A stretch of 64,000 nt of DNA from positions 248,001 to 312,000 of the forward strand of contig JAFEDS010000017.1 of the NCBI GenBank assembly GCA_018241505.1. The letters run 5' to 3'. Position numbers and translations under genes: made by a program. The stretch comes from Pseudomonadota bacterium (GTDB taxonomy: Bacteria > Pseudomonadota > Gammaproteobacteria > Steroidobacterales > Steroidobacteraceae). The notes below the pieces were generated by a model. The model made no database searches, was not told the DNA's origin, and worked only from the letters and a program-made list of their open reading frames with translations. Positions within the stretch are counted from its first letter, which is position 1; every line of letters starts with the position of its first letter. Below are positions 17,773-26,267 of the stretch, piece after piece.

Positions 17773-19032
17773 ATGACTGTCACGCGACGTTGGGTCGTCC
17801 GCCTCCTATGGATCCTGGGGGCCCTGGTTCTAGGGTTCGTGATTTATGCGTGGCGTTCACCGATTGCACCGGTCGATCCGCCGGCAGCCGGCACCTTCGA
17901 TATGGCCACCATCCAACGCGGTGCACAACTGGCCGCATTGGGCGACTGCGCGACATGCCACACAGCATCCGGCGGGGAGACTTTCGCTGGCGGTCGAGCC
18001 GTAGCGACCCCGTTCGGCACCATCTATTCAACCAACATCACACCTGATCCCTCGAGCGGAATCGGCCGCTGGTCCCAGGAGGCATTTCAACGTGCCATGC
18101 GCGAGGGGGTAAATCGCGCGGGTGACCACCTCTATCCAGCCTTCCCTTACGATCATTTCACGTTGGTAGACGACAGGGACAACGCGGCTCTCTACGCCTT
18201 CATCATGACTCGCCAGCCGGTGCAAGGACGGACGCCGGACAATCAGCTTTCATTTCCATTGAACATGCGGTTCATTATCGCCGGCTGGAAGCTTTTCTTT
18301 CTGCGCAAGGGCCCCTACGAGCAGGACTCCAATCACAATGCAGAGTGGAACCGGGGCGCGTATCTCGCAAACGGCATTGGGCACTGCGGCGCCTGTCATA
18401 CTCCGCGCAACAGTCTGGGCGCAGAGATCAGATCTCAGCATTTTGGAGGGGGCGAGGCCGAAGGATGGCATGCGTATGCAATCAACGCTGACTCCAGGGC
18501 GTTGGAGGCGTGGAAAGCGGAAGACTTGCACATGTATCTGAGTAATGGATGGCATGATCGGCACGGCGACGCTCATGGACCTATGGCGGCTGTCAGCCAA
18601 AATCTCTCCTCAGTTCCAGACGCGGATGTAAAGGCGATTGCCTCATATGTCGCGACCGTCATCGGAAACCAACCGCGGGAGAAAATACGCCCCGAAGGCG
18701 CTTCCGGTAATGACACGGGCGCCGCTATCTATGCTGCAGCCTGCGCTAGCTGCCACGACGGCAGTCGTCCCCTCCCCTTCGGTGGCGTCAAACTGATGCT
18801 GAGCACGGCGGTAACCGGTGAGAGCGCGACCAACTTGATCAACGTTGTTCTGGAAGGCCTCCGCCCGCCCGAAGGAACTACGGGCGCGATAATGCCGGGC
18901 TTCTCGAGCACGCTCACAGACGGCCAGTTGGAATCGTTGGTTGCATACATCCGATCCAACCTAGGCTCGCAGCTCCCGTGGACCGACATTGAGAGCAGTG
19001 TGCGCGAGGCCAGGAGCCGCACCCATGATTGA
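17773..19032 (+). CDS. Membrane-anchored triheme cytochrome c of a molybdenum hydroxylase
   Basis: A 419-residue periplasmic electron carrier. An uncleaved-looking N-terminal helix (VVRLLWILGALVLGFVIYAW) anchors it. Three haem-binding sites are visible: CATCH, CGACH and CASCH, each opening a class I cytochrome c domain with a downstream Met ligand candidate. Such proteins pass electrons from a 2Fe-2S/Mo hydroxylase to the respiratory chain. The start at 17773 gives the signal anchor directly; a longer frame start lies inside the MocR gene. The stop overlaps the next ATG by 8 bp. Confidence 0.93.
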   Translation: MTVTRRWVVRLLWILGALVLGFVIYAWRSPIAPVDPPAAGTFDMATIQRGAQLAALGDCATCHTASGGETFAGGRAVATPFGTIYSTNITPDPSSGIGRWSQEAFQRAMREGVNRAGDHLYPAFPYDHFTLVDDRDNAALYAFIMTRQPVQGRTPDNQLSFPLNMRFIIAGWKLFFLRKGPYEQDSNHNAEWNRGAYLANGIGHCGACHTPRNSLGAEIRSQHFGGGEAEGWHAYAINADSRALEAWKAEDLHMYLSNGWHDRHGDAHGPMAAVSQNLSSVPDADVKAIASYVATVIGNQPREKIRPEGASGNDTGAAIYAAACASCHDGSRPLPFGGVKLMLSTAVTGESATNLINVVLEGLRPPEGTTGAIMPGFSSTLTDGQLESLVAYIRSNLGSQLPWTDIESSVREARSRTHD

Positions 19033-19609
19033 ACTGAGAGTCAACGGCCGTTCGCACAGCATCAGTGCTGATCCAGACACACCGCTGCTCTATGTCCTGC
19101 GCGACGATCTCCAACTGAATGCGGCGAAGTTTGGTTGTGGGCTCGGTCAATGCGGCTCGTGCACAGTGCTCGTCGATGGTGCTCCGACATTGTCATGTGT
19201 AACGCCGATCATGCTGCTCGAGGGACGACAGATCACGACTGTTGAGGGACTCGGTACATTGGAAGACCCTGGCCCCATTCAACGCGCATTCATCGAGGAA
19301 CAATCCGCACAATGCGGATACTGCATTCCCGGCATGATGATGCGCGCTCAGGCCCTACTGCAACGCAATCCACGTGCGACCGACACAGAAATTCGTGAAT
19401 TCCTCGAGCCGAATCTGTGTCGCTGTGGCACGCACATGCGCATCCTTCGGGCAGTGAAACGAGCCGCTTCGATGATGACCGGCCCTGACGTGACACCCAG
19501 CACACATACACCGGCAGCCGCCAGCACGGAACTCGATACTTCCGAAGTTGACAGTGACTCACAGCGTGATCGCCGACATTCGGAAAAACGCGAGCGTCCC
19601 GAGAGGTGA
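19025..19609 (+). CDS. 2Fe-2S subunit of xanthine-oxidase-family hydroxylase (IorA type)
   Basis: A 194-residue protein with a plant-type ferredoxin domain (Cys38, Cys43, Cys46, Cys58 in the CGLGQCGSC pattern) and a C-terminal four-helix domain holding the second cluster (QCGYCIPGMMM and NLCRCGTHMRI). This is the arrangement of isoquinoline 1-oxidoreductase and related aldehyde or N-heterocycle hydroxylases. After residue 155 there is a polar, probably disordered tail rich in Thr, Ser, Asp and Arg that most family members lack. It has no signal and is presumably carried out with the Tat-exported partner. Confidence 0.94.
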   Translation: MIELRVNGRSHSISADPDTPLLYVLRDDLQLNAAKFGCGLGQCGSCTVLVDGAPTLSCVTPIMLLEGRQITTVEGLGTLEDPGPIQRAFIEEQSAQCGYCIPGMMMRAQALLQRNPRATDTEIREFLEPNLCRCGTHMRILRAVKRAASMMTGPDVTPSTHTPAAASTELDTSEVDSDSQRDRRHSEKRERPER

Positions 19610-21846
19610 ATATTCGTGATGTGAGCTCCGGACTGTCTCAGCCGATTTCACGTCGGGCCGTTCTTCGTGGTACCGGCGCGTTAGTCCTCAGCTTTTCCCT
19701 GGCACCCCGTCTGTGGTCACAGGCCGCTGGGGGCAGCAGGCTTCCCGGAAGCCTGGCCAAAAACCCGCTCCTGGATGCCTGGATCCGGATCGATGCCGAC
19801 GGCAGGGTCACCGCTTTCACCGGCAAAGCCGAGCTGGGCCAGGGAATCCGGACGGCGCTGCTGCAGGTCGTTGCCGAAGAGCTGGAAGTGCCCTTCGGCC
19901 AGGTCAGCCTCGTCACCGCGGACACCAATCGCACCGTCGATGAGGGTTATACCGCCGGCAGCCACTCAGTCCAGGACAGCGGCACGGCGCTGCGCAATGC
20001 GGCCGCCCAGGTGCGTGAAATCCTCATTGCCGAAGCGGCTCGCCGCCTGAAAGCCGCGCCGGACCAACTCCGTGCCGAAGCCGGTGCGGTCATCGGTCCC
20101 AATTCGGCCCGCATCACCTACGCCGAATTGGTTTCGGCCAACCTGTTGCATGCCGAGGCACAACCGACCTCCCGGCTGAAGGACGCGAGCTTCTTCAAAG
20201 TCATGGACAAGCCCGTGCAGCGGGTCGACATTCCTGCGAAGGTGACGGGCGGGGCTGCGTATGTCCAGGATATGCGCCTGCCCGGCATGTTGCATGCACG
20301 CGTCGTCAGGCCGCCGGGGTATGGGGCCAAGCTGATGCAGCTCGATGCGAGCAACATCGAGAAAATGACCGGCGTCGTCAAAGTCGTCCGTGACGGTGAT
20401 TTCCTTGCCGTGGTTGCCTATCGGGAGTTTCAGGCAATCAAGGCCATGCAGGCGTTGAGCCGAGCGGCCACATGGCAGGAGAACACGACTCTGCCCAAAC
20501 GCACCCATCTGCACGAGCACCTGCTTGGGCTGCCGTCAGAGGACCACGTCATTCTGGACAAACACGACTCCGCCGCACAACCCAAGAAGACGTTGCAGGC
20601 GACCTACACCCGCCCCTACATCTCGCACGGGTCGGTTGGCCCGTCGTGTGCCATTGCGCACCTGACCGAAGGCGTCATGACGATCTGGACACACAGTCAA
20701 GGTGTGTACCCGGACCGCCGCGCAATTTGCGAAATGCTCGGCATGCCTCAGGACAAAGTACATTGCATACACGTGGAGGGATCGGGCTGCTATGGTCACA
20801 ACGGCGCGGATGATGCGGCCGCTGACGCAGCGCTCATTGCCAGCTCGATGCCGGATCGGCCGATTCGAGTGCAATGGATGCGCGAACAGGAGCATGGTTG
20901 GGAGCCATACGGACCCGCCATGATTGCCAAAGCGAGCGCGTCCCTGGATTCCGCGGGACGCATCATGGACTGGGATTACGGCGTCTGGAGCAACACACAC
21001 ACCATGAGGCCCGGCCCGGCCGGCTCACTGCTGGCAGCTCAACACATGGCAAAGTCGTTTCCGGTCCCCGAACCCGAGCCTATTCCTCAGCCCGAGGGCG
21101 GTGGCGACCGCAATGCCATTCCGCTCTACACGCTGCCGAACGCCCGGGTTACCCATCATTTCCTGCGCCAAATGCCGGTTCGGATTTCCGCGCTGCGTTC
21201 GCTCGGCGCGCACATGAATGTATTCGCAATCGAGAGCTTCATGGATGAGCTGGCCCAGGCTGCCGGCACTGATCCGGTGGCTTTCCGTCTCGCGCACCTC
21301 GATGACCCGCGCGCCCGTGATGTCGTCACCGCGGCGGCCGATGAATTTCATTGGTCCGCGCGCTCCGCGCCGGCGGGCGGACATGGATATGGGTTTGCTT
21401 TTGCCCGGTACAAGAACCTTGCAGCCTACTGCGCCGTGGCGATGCAGGTGCACGTGGACCGCGAGTCAGGACGTACTCGCGTGTTGCGAGTCTGCGCCGC
21501 CGTCGATACCGGGCAGGTAATCAACCCAGATGGCGTGCGGAATCAGATCGAGGGGGCGATTTTGCAGTCCATGAGTTGGACGATGTTTGAGGGTGTCAGC
21601 TTTGATGCAACCCGCATCACGTCCATCGACTGGTCGACTTACCCCATTCTGCGATTTGGCTCCGTGCCCGAGAGCCTTTCAGTCCGAATCATCGAGCGTC
21701 CCGGCACGCCCTTCCTCGGCTGCGGCGAGGCGGCCCACGGACCGGCTTCGGCGGCGCTTGCCAACGCGGTGGCCAATGCGATCAGTAAGCGTGTGCGCGA
21801 TATGCCGCTGAATGCGGCGCGGGTGAAGGGGGTTATTGGAGTTTGA
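19606..21846 (+). CDS. Tat-exported molybdopterin subunit of xanthine-oxidase-family hydroxylase (IorB type)
   Basis: A 746-residue catalytic subunit binding a molybdopterin-cytosine-dinucleotide-type cofactor. A GTG start overlaps the stop of the 2Fe-2S gene by 4 bp. The N-terminus has a twin-arginine signal (SRRAVLRGTGALVLSFSLAP), so the folded enzyme is exported. Conserved parts are GKAELGQGIRTALLQ, VEGSGCYGHNGADDAA and, near the C-terminus, the GCGEAAHGPASAALANA loop with the catalytic Glu. The substrate is unknown; the IorB group hydroxylates aldehydes and N-heteroaromatics. With the cytochrome c it forms a periplasmic dehydrogenase. Confidence 0.93.
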   Translation: MNIRDVSSGLSQPISRRAVLRGTGALVLSFSLAPRLWSQAAGGSRLPGSLAKNPLLDAWIRIDADGRVTAFTGKAELGQGIRTALLQVVAEELEVPFGQVSLVTADTNRTVDEGYTAGSHSVQDSGTALRNAAAQVREILIAEAARRLKAAPDQLRAEAGAVIGPNSARITYAELVSANLLHAEAQPTSRLKDASFFKVMDKPVQRVDIPAKVTGGAAYVQDMRLPGMLHARVVRPPGYGAKLMQLDASNIEKMTGVVKVVRDGDFLAVVAYREFQAIKAMQALSRAATWQENTTLPKRTHLHEHLLGLPSEDHVILDKHDSAAQPKKTLQATYTRPYISHGSVGPSCAIAHLTEGVMTIWTHSQGVYPDRRAICEMLGMPQDKVHCIHVEGSGCYGHNGADDAAADAALIASSMPDRPIRVQWMREQEHGWEPYGPAMIAKASASLDSAGRIMDWDYGVWSNTHTMRPGPAGSLLAAQHMAKSFPVPEPEPIPQPEGGGDRNAIPLYTLPNARVTHHFLRQMPVRISALRSLGAHMNVFAIESFMDELAQAAGTDPVAFRLAHLDDPRARDVVTAAADEFHWSARSAPAGGHGYGFAFARYKNLAAYCAVAMQVHVDRESGRTRVLRVCAAVDTGQVINPDGVRNQIEGAILQSMSWTMFEGVSFDATRITSIDWSTYPILRFGSVPESLSVRIIERPGTPFLGCGEAAHGPASAALANAVANAISKRVRDMPLNAARVKGVIGV

Positions 21847-21900
21847 GGCGGGGCCGCCCTGGAGCGGTCCCGCTTGCATGCCCGTGAGCCGGGGCGATCT

Positions 21901-22737
21901 TCAGTCGAAGAACACCAGCGTCCGCAACTCGATGCTCTCTCGCCGCGGCGCATCTACCGGCGTGGTCGGGTCAACAAAGGCCGAGTGCGGCACAAACCTC
22001 GCCCGCCCGTCATTGACCGAGTCGTAGCACTTGATCAACAACACCTCGTCGCGGCTCATGGCCGGTGCATAAAACCACTTGTGCCGCGGATTGAACTTCA
22101 CGTAGTAGATTTCCCCGATCCGATCCGGGTAGACCAGATCGGTCGCGACCAGGTCCCCCTCGGCCACACTGCTTGCATCGGTGATCGCAAGCGGCGCGTC
22201 GTAAACCGGCCCGCGGATCGGACGCCACACATTGATGACCGCAAATCGTTTCTGCAACAACCCATCGGCCTCGTCACCGAGCAGGTCGCGTACCCGTTGC
22301 GGCCCTGACTTGACTGTGTAGTCATTGTGCACCCGGGGCACGGGCTGGCGCGGGGCTCCTGCCACGCGATCCACCACCCCCTGCAATCGGCGCCGGATCG
22401 TGTGATCAAACACCACTACTCGCGATGCTCCGGTCTGCTGTTTCAACAGACAGATCGCCTCGGCGTAGTACTGGGTCCGAATGGTTTCTTCGTCCGCGAA
22501 ATCCGTCACGCTCGTAGGCGAATCCAATAGTTGGAACCCCTCGTGCTCGAGCGATAGACCTGCGGCCACCGGCCTGACATCCCTGATGTCTACCGAATGT
22601 GCTCGATAAACTGCCGTTGTGTTCGACACGCCTGGCGGCGGCTCGTACTCCAGCGAGCGCGGCTTTTCCGCCATCGGCACGAGGTATTGAACGCTGGCCG
22701 AGACGCGCGGTAGATGTTCAAGCGCTGCGGTGTTCAC
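21901..22737 (-). CDS. CmcJ/NvfI-family oxidoreductase-like protein
   Basis: A 278-residue protein of the CmcJ/AsaB/NvfI group, recognised from the VFDHTIRR segment, the PRVHNDYTVKSGPQRV stretch, FAVINVWRPIRGPVYDAPLAI and the C-terminal HKWFYAPAMSRDEVLLIKCYDS with HSAFVDP. Members include cephamycin CmcJ and fungal tailoring or isomerising enzymes, so it acts on an unknown small molecule. A GTG at 22737 is chosen because AGGAGAAG lies just upstream and the family core begins soon after; a longer reading to 22899 has no support. It overlaps the small ORF upstream by 20 bp. Confidence 0.8.
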   Translation of the reverse strand: MNTAALEHLPRVSASVQYLVPMAEKPRSLEYEPPPGVSNTTAVYRAHSVDIRDVRPVAAGLSLEHEGFQLLDSPTSVTDFADEETIRTQYYAEAICLLKQQTGASRVVVFDHTIRRRLQGVVDRVAGAPRQPVPRVHNDYTVKSGPQRVRDLLGDEADGLLQKRFAVINVWRPIRGPVYDAPLAITDASSVAEGDLVATDLVYPDRIGEIYYVKFNPRHKWFYAPAMSRDEVLLIKCYDSVNDGRARFVPHSAFVDPTTPVDAPRRESIELRTLVFFD

Positions 22738-22915
22738 AACCTTCTCCTGTAGGCCCGGCGGCCTTTTGATCGGCATCCTCGGCGGCTGATTTGTTGCCGC
22801 TATCGCGACTTTGCAGCGCCTTCGGATCGAACCAATAGATCCCATCCATCGGAACCGCACCCAGGCTGATCCGGGCCAGAACCGCTTGCGCCAGGGCATG
22901 TTTTGACTTGCTCAT
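22718..22915 (-). CDS. Small 65-residue ORF coupled to the CmcJ-like gene
   Basis: It encodes a peptide starting MSKSKHALAQAVLARISLG, followed by AVPMDGIYWFDPKAL and a polar tail with one cysteine (GEGCEHRSA). A ribosome-binding site (GATGGGAGAC) lies just upstream of its ATG. Its last 20 bases contain the ribosome-binding site and GTG of the CmcJ-like gene, so the two are probably translationally coupled. I recognise no family. It has a hydrophobic-amphipathic N-terminal half and a charged C-terminal half. It could be a partner protein, a substrate peptide, or a leader ORF. Confidence 0.5.
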   Translation of the reverse strand: MSKSKHALAQAVLARISLGAVPMDGIYWFDPKALQSRDSGNKSAAEDADQKAAGPTGEGCEHRSA

Positions 22916-23000
22916 CGGTGTCTCCCATCCTGTGGGGACACGATGCGCCCGGGCGGCGCCGGCAACAAACGGAAGATGTTTAGCGGCGTTTAGATTTTCT

Positions 23001-23231
23001 TTATGGCGGAAGCTTCTGCGCGAAGTCGTTCCTGACGGTCGTGCTGATGAAAGCACTGAGCCCTTTGCCCTGGGCCGCCAACATCTTCATGCGTTCCACA
23101 TTGTCGGTGCCGGCGCTCTCGTAGGTATACGAGTACCGCCAGCCGTCAACAAACTTCACGATAATGGAGTCCTGCCCGATCTCATAAGCGACCACGCCGG
23201 AATTGCCGCTGCGATTTGCGTAGTGTTCCAC
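23001..23231 (-). CDS. Stand-alone KTSC-domain protein
   Basis: A 76-residue protein made of one KTSC domain, with GNSGVVAYEIGQDSIIVKF, DGWRYSYTYESAG and a GLSAFI end. It begins with GTG (23231) 15 bp after the nucleotidyltransferase gene on the same strand. It is strongly similar to the last ~75 residues of that neighbour, in DNA as well as protein, so it probably arose by tandem duplication of that segment. KTSC domains derive from the C-terminus of some lysyl-tRNA synthetases and are small beta-rich modules of unclear function. Confidence 0.75.
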   Translation of the reverse strand: MEHYANRSGNSGVVAYEIGQDSIIVKFVDGWRYSYTYESAGTDNVERMKMLAAQGKGLSAFISTTVRNDFAQKLPP

Positions 23232-23246
23232 TGTGGACCCCGCGAT

Positions 23247-24530
23247 TCAGCCAAACTTCTGCTCGTAGCGGTTACTGGCAGTCGCTGCTATGAAGGAACT
23301 GAGCCCGCGTCCGCTGACCGCCAGCTCTTTCATGCGTTCAATATTCTCGGCACCGGCACTTTCGTAGGTATACAGATAGAGGCTGCCGTCCGAAAATTGC
23401 ACAGTTATGGATGCCGGACCCACCTTATAAGCCACAATTCGTGAATTTCCGCTGCGATTCAAGTATCGCTCCATGCCCCTTGGAATATCCTTGGAGGGGC
23501 GAACTAACTTGAGTGCCTGCCACGCGGCCGTAGCTGCTTCAGGCAAATGTGCTGCGAGTCCTTCGGCCGCTCGCTCGATGTGCTTTGAGGCACTCTTGGG
23601 TACCGCCTGCAGTGCGTTCTCAATAGCGCCTGGGAAGCGTTCTACAACCGCTTCGATCAGAGTTGCGGCCTGTCTCAAGTCTTTCTCGGGTTTGCTACTC
23701 GTCTTTGTTCGCAGTTGCGAAACGATGAGTTTGTGGATTGCGAAACGTTCAGGAGTCGGCACTCGAACCATGACTGCGCCGTGTGAGCTGAGCACCGGGA
23801 CCTCTTGAGATGTTCCCAACAGGTAAGCAAGATACGGTAGTCCTTTGGCATGAGTCTTGAGCTCCGGCACGGCAACCGTCGGATAGTCATCGTTTGTTGA
23901 AGGTACGAGCAAATCAACCCGGAGCCGCGCACCGCCCGGCTCTGCGAATGAAGTTGCTGCTGCGAGCCTGTCGAGCGAAGGTACTCCATAGAAATCGATT
24001 CCCGTCTCGCGCAACATATCCTGGAACGACGGCACGTCCGGAAGGGCCAACGCCTCCCTGCGAGCGATGTCCACATCCTCGGTAGCGTATGGAACTGCAC
24101 GAACTCCAAGGGCGTTGAGAAGCGCCCCATACGCGTGGGATCCGATCAGGAGCGCGCCAGCGCGAAACAATCCGTGATTGTGAAGACTCGCTAGGGTGTA
24201 GTAGGCCTTCCTATCGACTGTCGCGAAACCGGCTCGTGAGAGCAAACGCGCTCTCGTGGCGGTTGCGTTGGCCAGTGCAATTCGTTCCTGTAACGCCGAT
24301 ACGCGTTTGGCCACTTCAGGATCGTCAACCTTTCCAAGATAGGTTTCCTGGCGACGGTTGAGAGCGTCGGTGAAACGACGTACCCAATAGACAGTGCCGT
24401 TGTCGTTTTCGCGTTCCGCTAAGGTACCTGGAGTTCCCAGAAATACCTCGCTGGACTCCGCAGCCGAGCTTTCAATCTCTGAAAACAAGAGCGTTAGAGC
24501 ACGCTCGTGGGAAGTCGTGAGGCTGGCCAT
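23247..24530 (-). CDS. GSU2403-like nucleotidyltransferase-fold protein with C-terminal KTSC domain
   Basis: A 427-residue protein. The N-terminal region (about 1-110) includes RENDNGTVYWVRRFTDA. A nucleotidyltransferase-fold core follows with GALLIGSHAYGALLNALGVR and the acidic pair in ATEDVDIARR, then an ARLRVDLLVP strand. The C-terminal ~75 residues are a KTSC domain. The GSH-x(n)-DVD pattern matches the group known as GSU2403 family. I chose the ATG at 24530; a TTG at 24539 is possible. The start codon sits inside a perfect palindrome, so the gene is likely autoregulated. A toxin-antitoxin or defence role is plausible but not shown. Confidence 0.75.
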   Translation of the reverse strand: MASLTTSHERALTLLFSEIESSAAESSEVFLGTPGTLAERENDNGTVYWVRRFTDALNRRQETYLGKVDDPEVAKRVSALQERIALANATATRARLLSRAGFATVDRKAYYTLASLHNHGLFRAGALLIGSHAYGALLNALGVRAVPYATEDVDIARREALALPDVPSFQDMLRETGIDFYGVPSLDRLAAATSFAEPGGARLRVDLLVPSTNDDYPTVAVPELKTHAKGLPYLAYLLGTSQEVPVLSSHGAVMVRVPTPERFAIHKLIVSQLRTKTSSKPEKDLRQAATLIEAVVERFPGAIENALQAVPKSASKHIERAAEGLAAHLPEAATAAWQALKLVRPSKDIPRGMERYLNRSGNSRIVAYKVGPASITVQFSDGSLYLYTYESAGAENIERMKELAVSGRGLSSFIAATASNRYEQKFG

Positions 24531-24559
24531 ATCCCACAATCTTACGCTTTGTGGGATAT
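24529..24559. promoter_or_regulatory. Perfect 11-bp inverted repeat over the nucleotidyltransferase gene start
   Basis: The arms ATATCCCACAA (24529-24539) and TTGTGGGATAT (24549-24559) are exact reverse complements separated by 9 bases. The left arm covers the first base pair of the minus-strand start codon region and the right arm lies in the 5' flank. This is the geometry of an operator for a dimeric repressor, most simply the product of the gene itself. The spacing gives about two turns of helix between arm centres. Confidence 0.75.
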
Positions 24560-24599
24560 AATTTCCCGCTCAATTCAAGCCATTGATTTTGTTGATTAA

Positions 24600-26267
24600 T
24601 CAGTCGATGAAGATGGTTGCGGGATGCTCGATCCGCTCCTTCAATGCCTGGATCATGGCGGCCGCGTCATGACCATCCACAAAGCGGTGATCGAACGACG
24701 AGGACAGATTCATCATGCGCCGAACCGTGATCGCCCCATCGACCACCATCGGCCGCTCCACCGCCCGATTGACGCCGATGATGGAAACCTCCGGGGCGTT
24801 GATGATGGGTGTAGAAGCAATGCCACCCAACTTGCCGAGACTGGTCACGGTAATGGTCGATCCCGTCAATTCGTCACGTGACGCCTTGTTGGTTCGAGCA
24901 GCTTCGGTAACACGACGCATCTGCTCAGCCAGGTCCCACAGACCCAGCGATTGAGCGTTGTGGACAACGGGCACCTTCAGGCCTTCCGGCGTCTGGGTCG
25001 CAACACCCACATGGACCGAGCGATGTCGGATGATGACATTGCGCTCGGAGTCGTACTGAGCGTTGCACTGAGGGAAGTCGCGCAAAACCCGGGTCAGCGC
25101 ACTGACAATGAACGGCAAGTACGTCAGCGACGCACTGCCCTTCTCGAGCTTGCTGTTGAGATGACGGCGCAGGGTCTCGAGCTCGGTGACGTCGATTTCC
25201 TCGACGTAGGCGAAATGCGGAATGTTGCGCTTCGCCTCGCTCATGCGCTGAGCGATGACGCGGCGAATTCCAATGACTTTGATTTCCTCGGTTTCCGGCT
25301 GGTTGGACACCAACTCGGGCCGCGACCGCACGAGCTTCGGACCGGAGCGGCTGGAAACAAATGCCTCGAAGTCTTCGCGCAGGATGCGGCCGTTGGGGCC
25401 TGATCCGGCGAGTTGAGTCAGATCGACGCCTGCCTCATGTGCGCGACGGCGAATGGCGGGCGAAGTGGCCACGCGACCTACGGTGCGGGCATGGCCATTG
25501 CCGGAGCCGTTGGTGCCCCGCACGCCTGCGACGGTACCTGCCGCACCGTGAGCTGCTGTACCGTGAGCTGCTGTACCGTGAGATGCTGCACCCAGAGCAG
25601 CCGCGCCGTGAGATGCCGCAGACGAAGCACTACCGCCGCGCGAAGCCGAGCCCGACGCTGCCGATGTGCCGCCGGCGCGCGAACCTGCGCCCGAGGCAAC
25701 AGCCCCGCTGCGCGCCGCCGCGTTGCCAGCCACTGCCTGAGGCGGCGCGGCTTGACCGGCCGCCGCGCCGGGCTTGGCGGACGAAGCGCCACTCGGTACG
25801 GCGTTAGCCGCTGAAGCGGCGGGCGTCGACGCGGAGCGGGACGCACTCGCTCCACTAGCCGCAGCGCCCGAAGGTCCGGCAGCAGCACGAGCCGGCGAAC
25901 CGCCAGCGGCGGCGGTTCCCACGCCAGCGCCAGACGCCGCGCCACCACCGCCGAGAGCGGCCGCACCCGAACCAGTAGCGACAGCATCCGAGCCAGTAAC
26001 GGCGCCGGCCGCATCGCCAGCACCCGCATCGGTCTCAAATGAAATCAACTCCGCCCCCACCGCCACCATATCCCCCGGCGCGCCGGTAACAGCCAGTACA
26101 CGGCCCGAGATCGGCGAAGGCACTTCGACGGACGCCTTGTCCGTCATCACTTCAACAATGACATCTTCCTCGGCGACCACATCGCCCGGTTTCACGTGCC
26201 AGGCGACAATTTCAGCCTGGACAGTGCCCTCGCCGAGGTCCGGCAGTTTGAATACGTAACGACTCAC
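24600..26267 (-). CDS. bkdB: Branched-chain 2-oxoacid dehydrogenase E2 (lipoamide acyltransferase) with long Ala-rich linker
   Basis: The core of the complex, transferring acyl groups from lipoamide to CoA. Residues 1-80 are one lipoyl domain (lipoyl Lys44 in MTDKASVE). Residues about 265-305 are the E3/E1-binding domain (SPAIRRRAHEAGVDL, GSGPNGRILREDF). Residues about 325-555 are the catalytic domain with SFDHRFVDGHDA (His527, Asp531). Between them lies a ~185-residue linker almost entirely Ala, Gly and Ser, much longer than normal, with tandem HGTAA-like repeats. The GTG start overlaps the E1-beta stop (GTGA) and follows GGAGG. Confidence 0.94.
   Translation of the reverse strand: MSRYVFKLPDLGEGTVQAEIVAWHVKPGDVVAEEDVIVEVMTDKASVEVPSPISGRVLAVTGAPGDMVAVGAELISFETDAGAGDAAGAVTGSDAVATGSGAAALGGGGAASGAGVGTAAAGGSPARAAAGPSGAAASGASASRSASTPAASAANAVPSGASSAKPGAAAGQAAPPQAVAGNAAARSGAVASGAGSRAGGTSAASGSASRGGSASSAASHGAAALGAASHGTAAHGTAAHGAAGTVAGVRGTNGSGNGHARTVGRVATSPAIRRRAHEAGVDLTQLAGSGPNGRILREDFEAFVSSRSGPKLVRSRPELVSNQPETEEIKVIGIRRVIAQRMSEAKRNIPHFAYVEEIDVTELETLRRHLNSKLEKGSASLTYLPFIVSALTRVLRDFPQCNAQYDSERNVIIRHRSVHVGVATQTPEGLKVPVVHNAQSLGLWDLAEQMRRVTEAARTNKASRDELTGSTITVTSLGKLGGIASTPIINAPEVSIIGVNRAVERPMVVDGAITVRRMMNLSSSFDHRFVDGHDAAAMIQALKERIEHPATIFID
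25546..25620. repeat. Five 15-bp tandem units in the E2 linker
   Basis: Units of the form CCGTGAGCTGCTGTA repeat at 25546, 25561, 25576, a degenerate copy at 25591, and 25606. On the minus strand they encode pentads like HGTAA and HGAAA. They keep the reading frame, and the flanking linker is also low in complexity. Confidence 0.8.
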
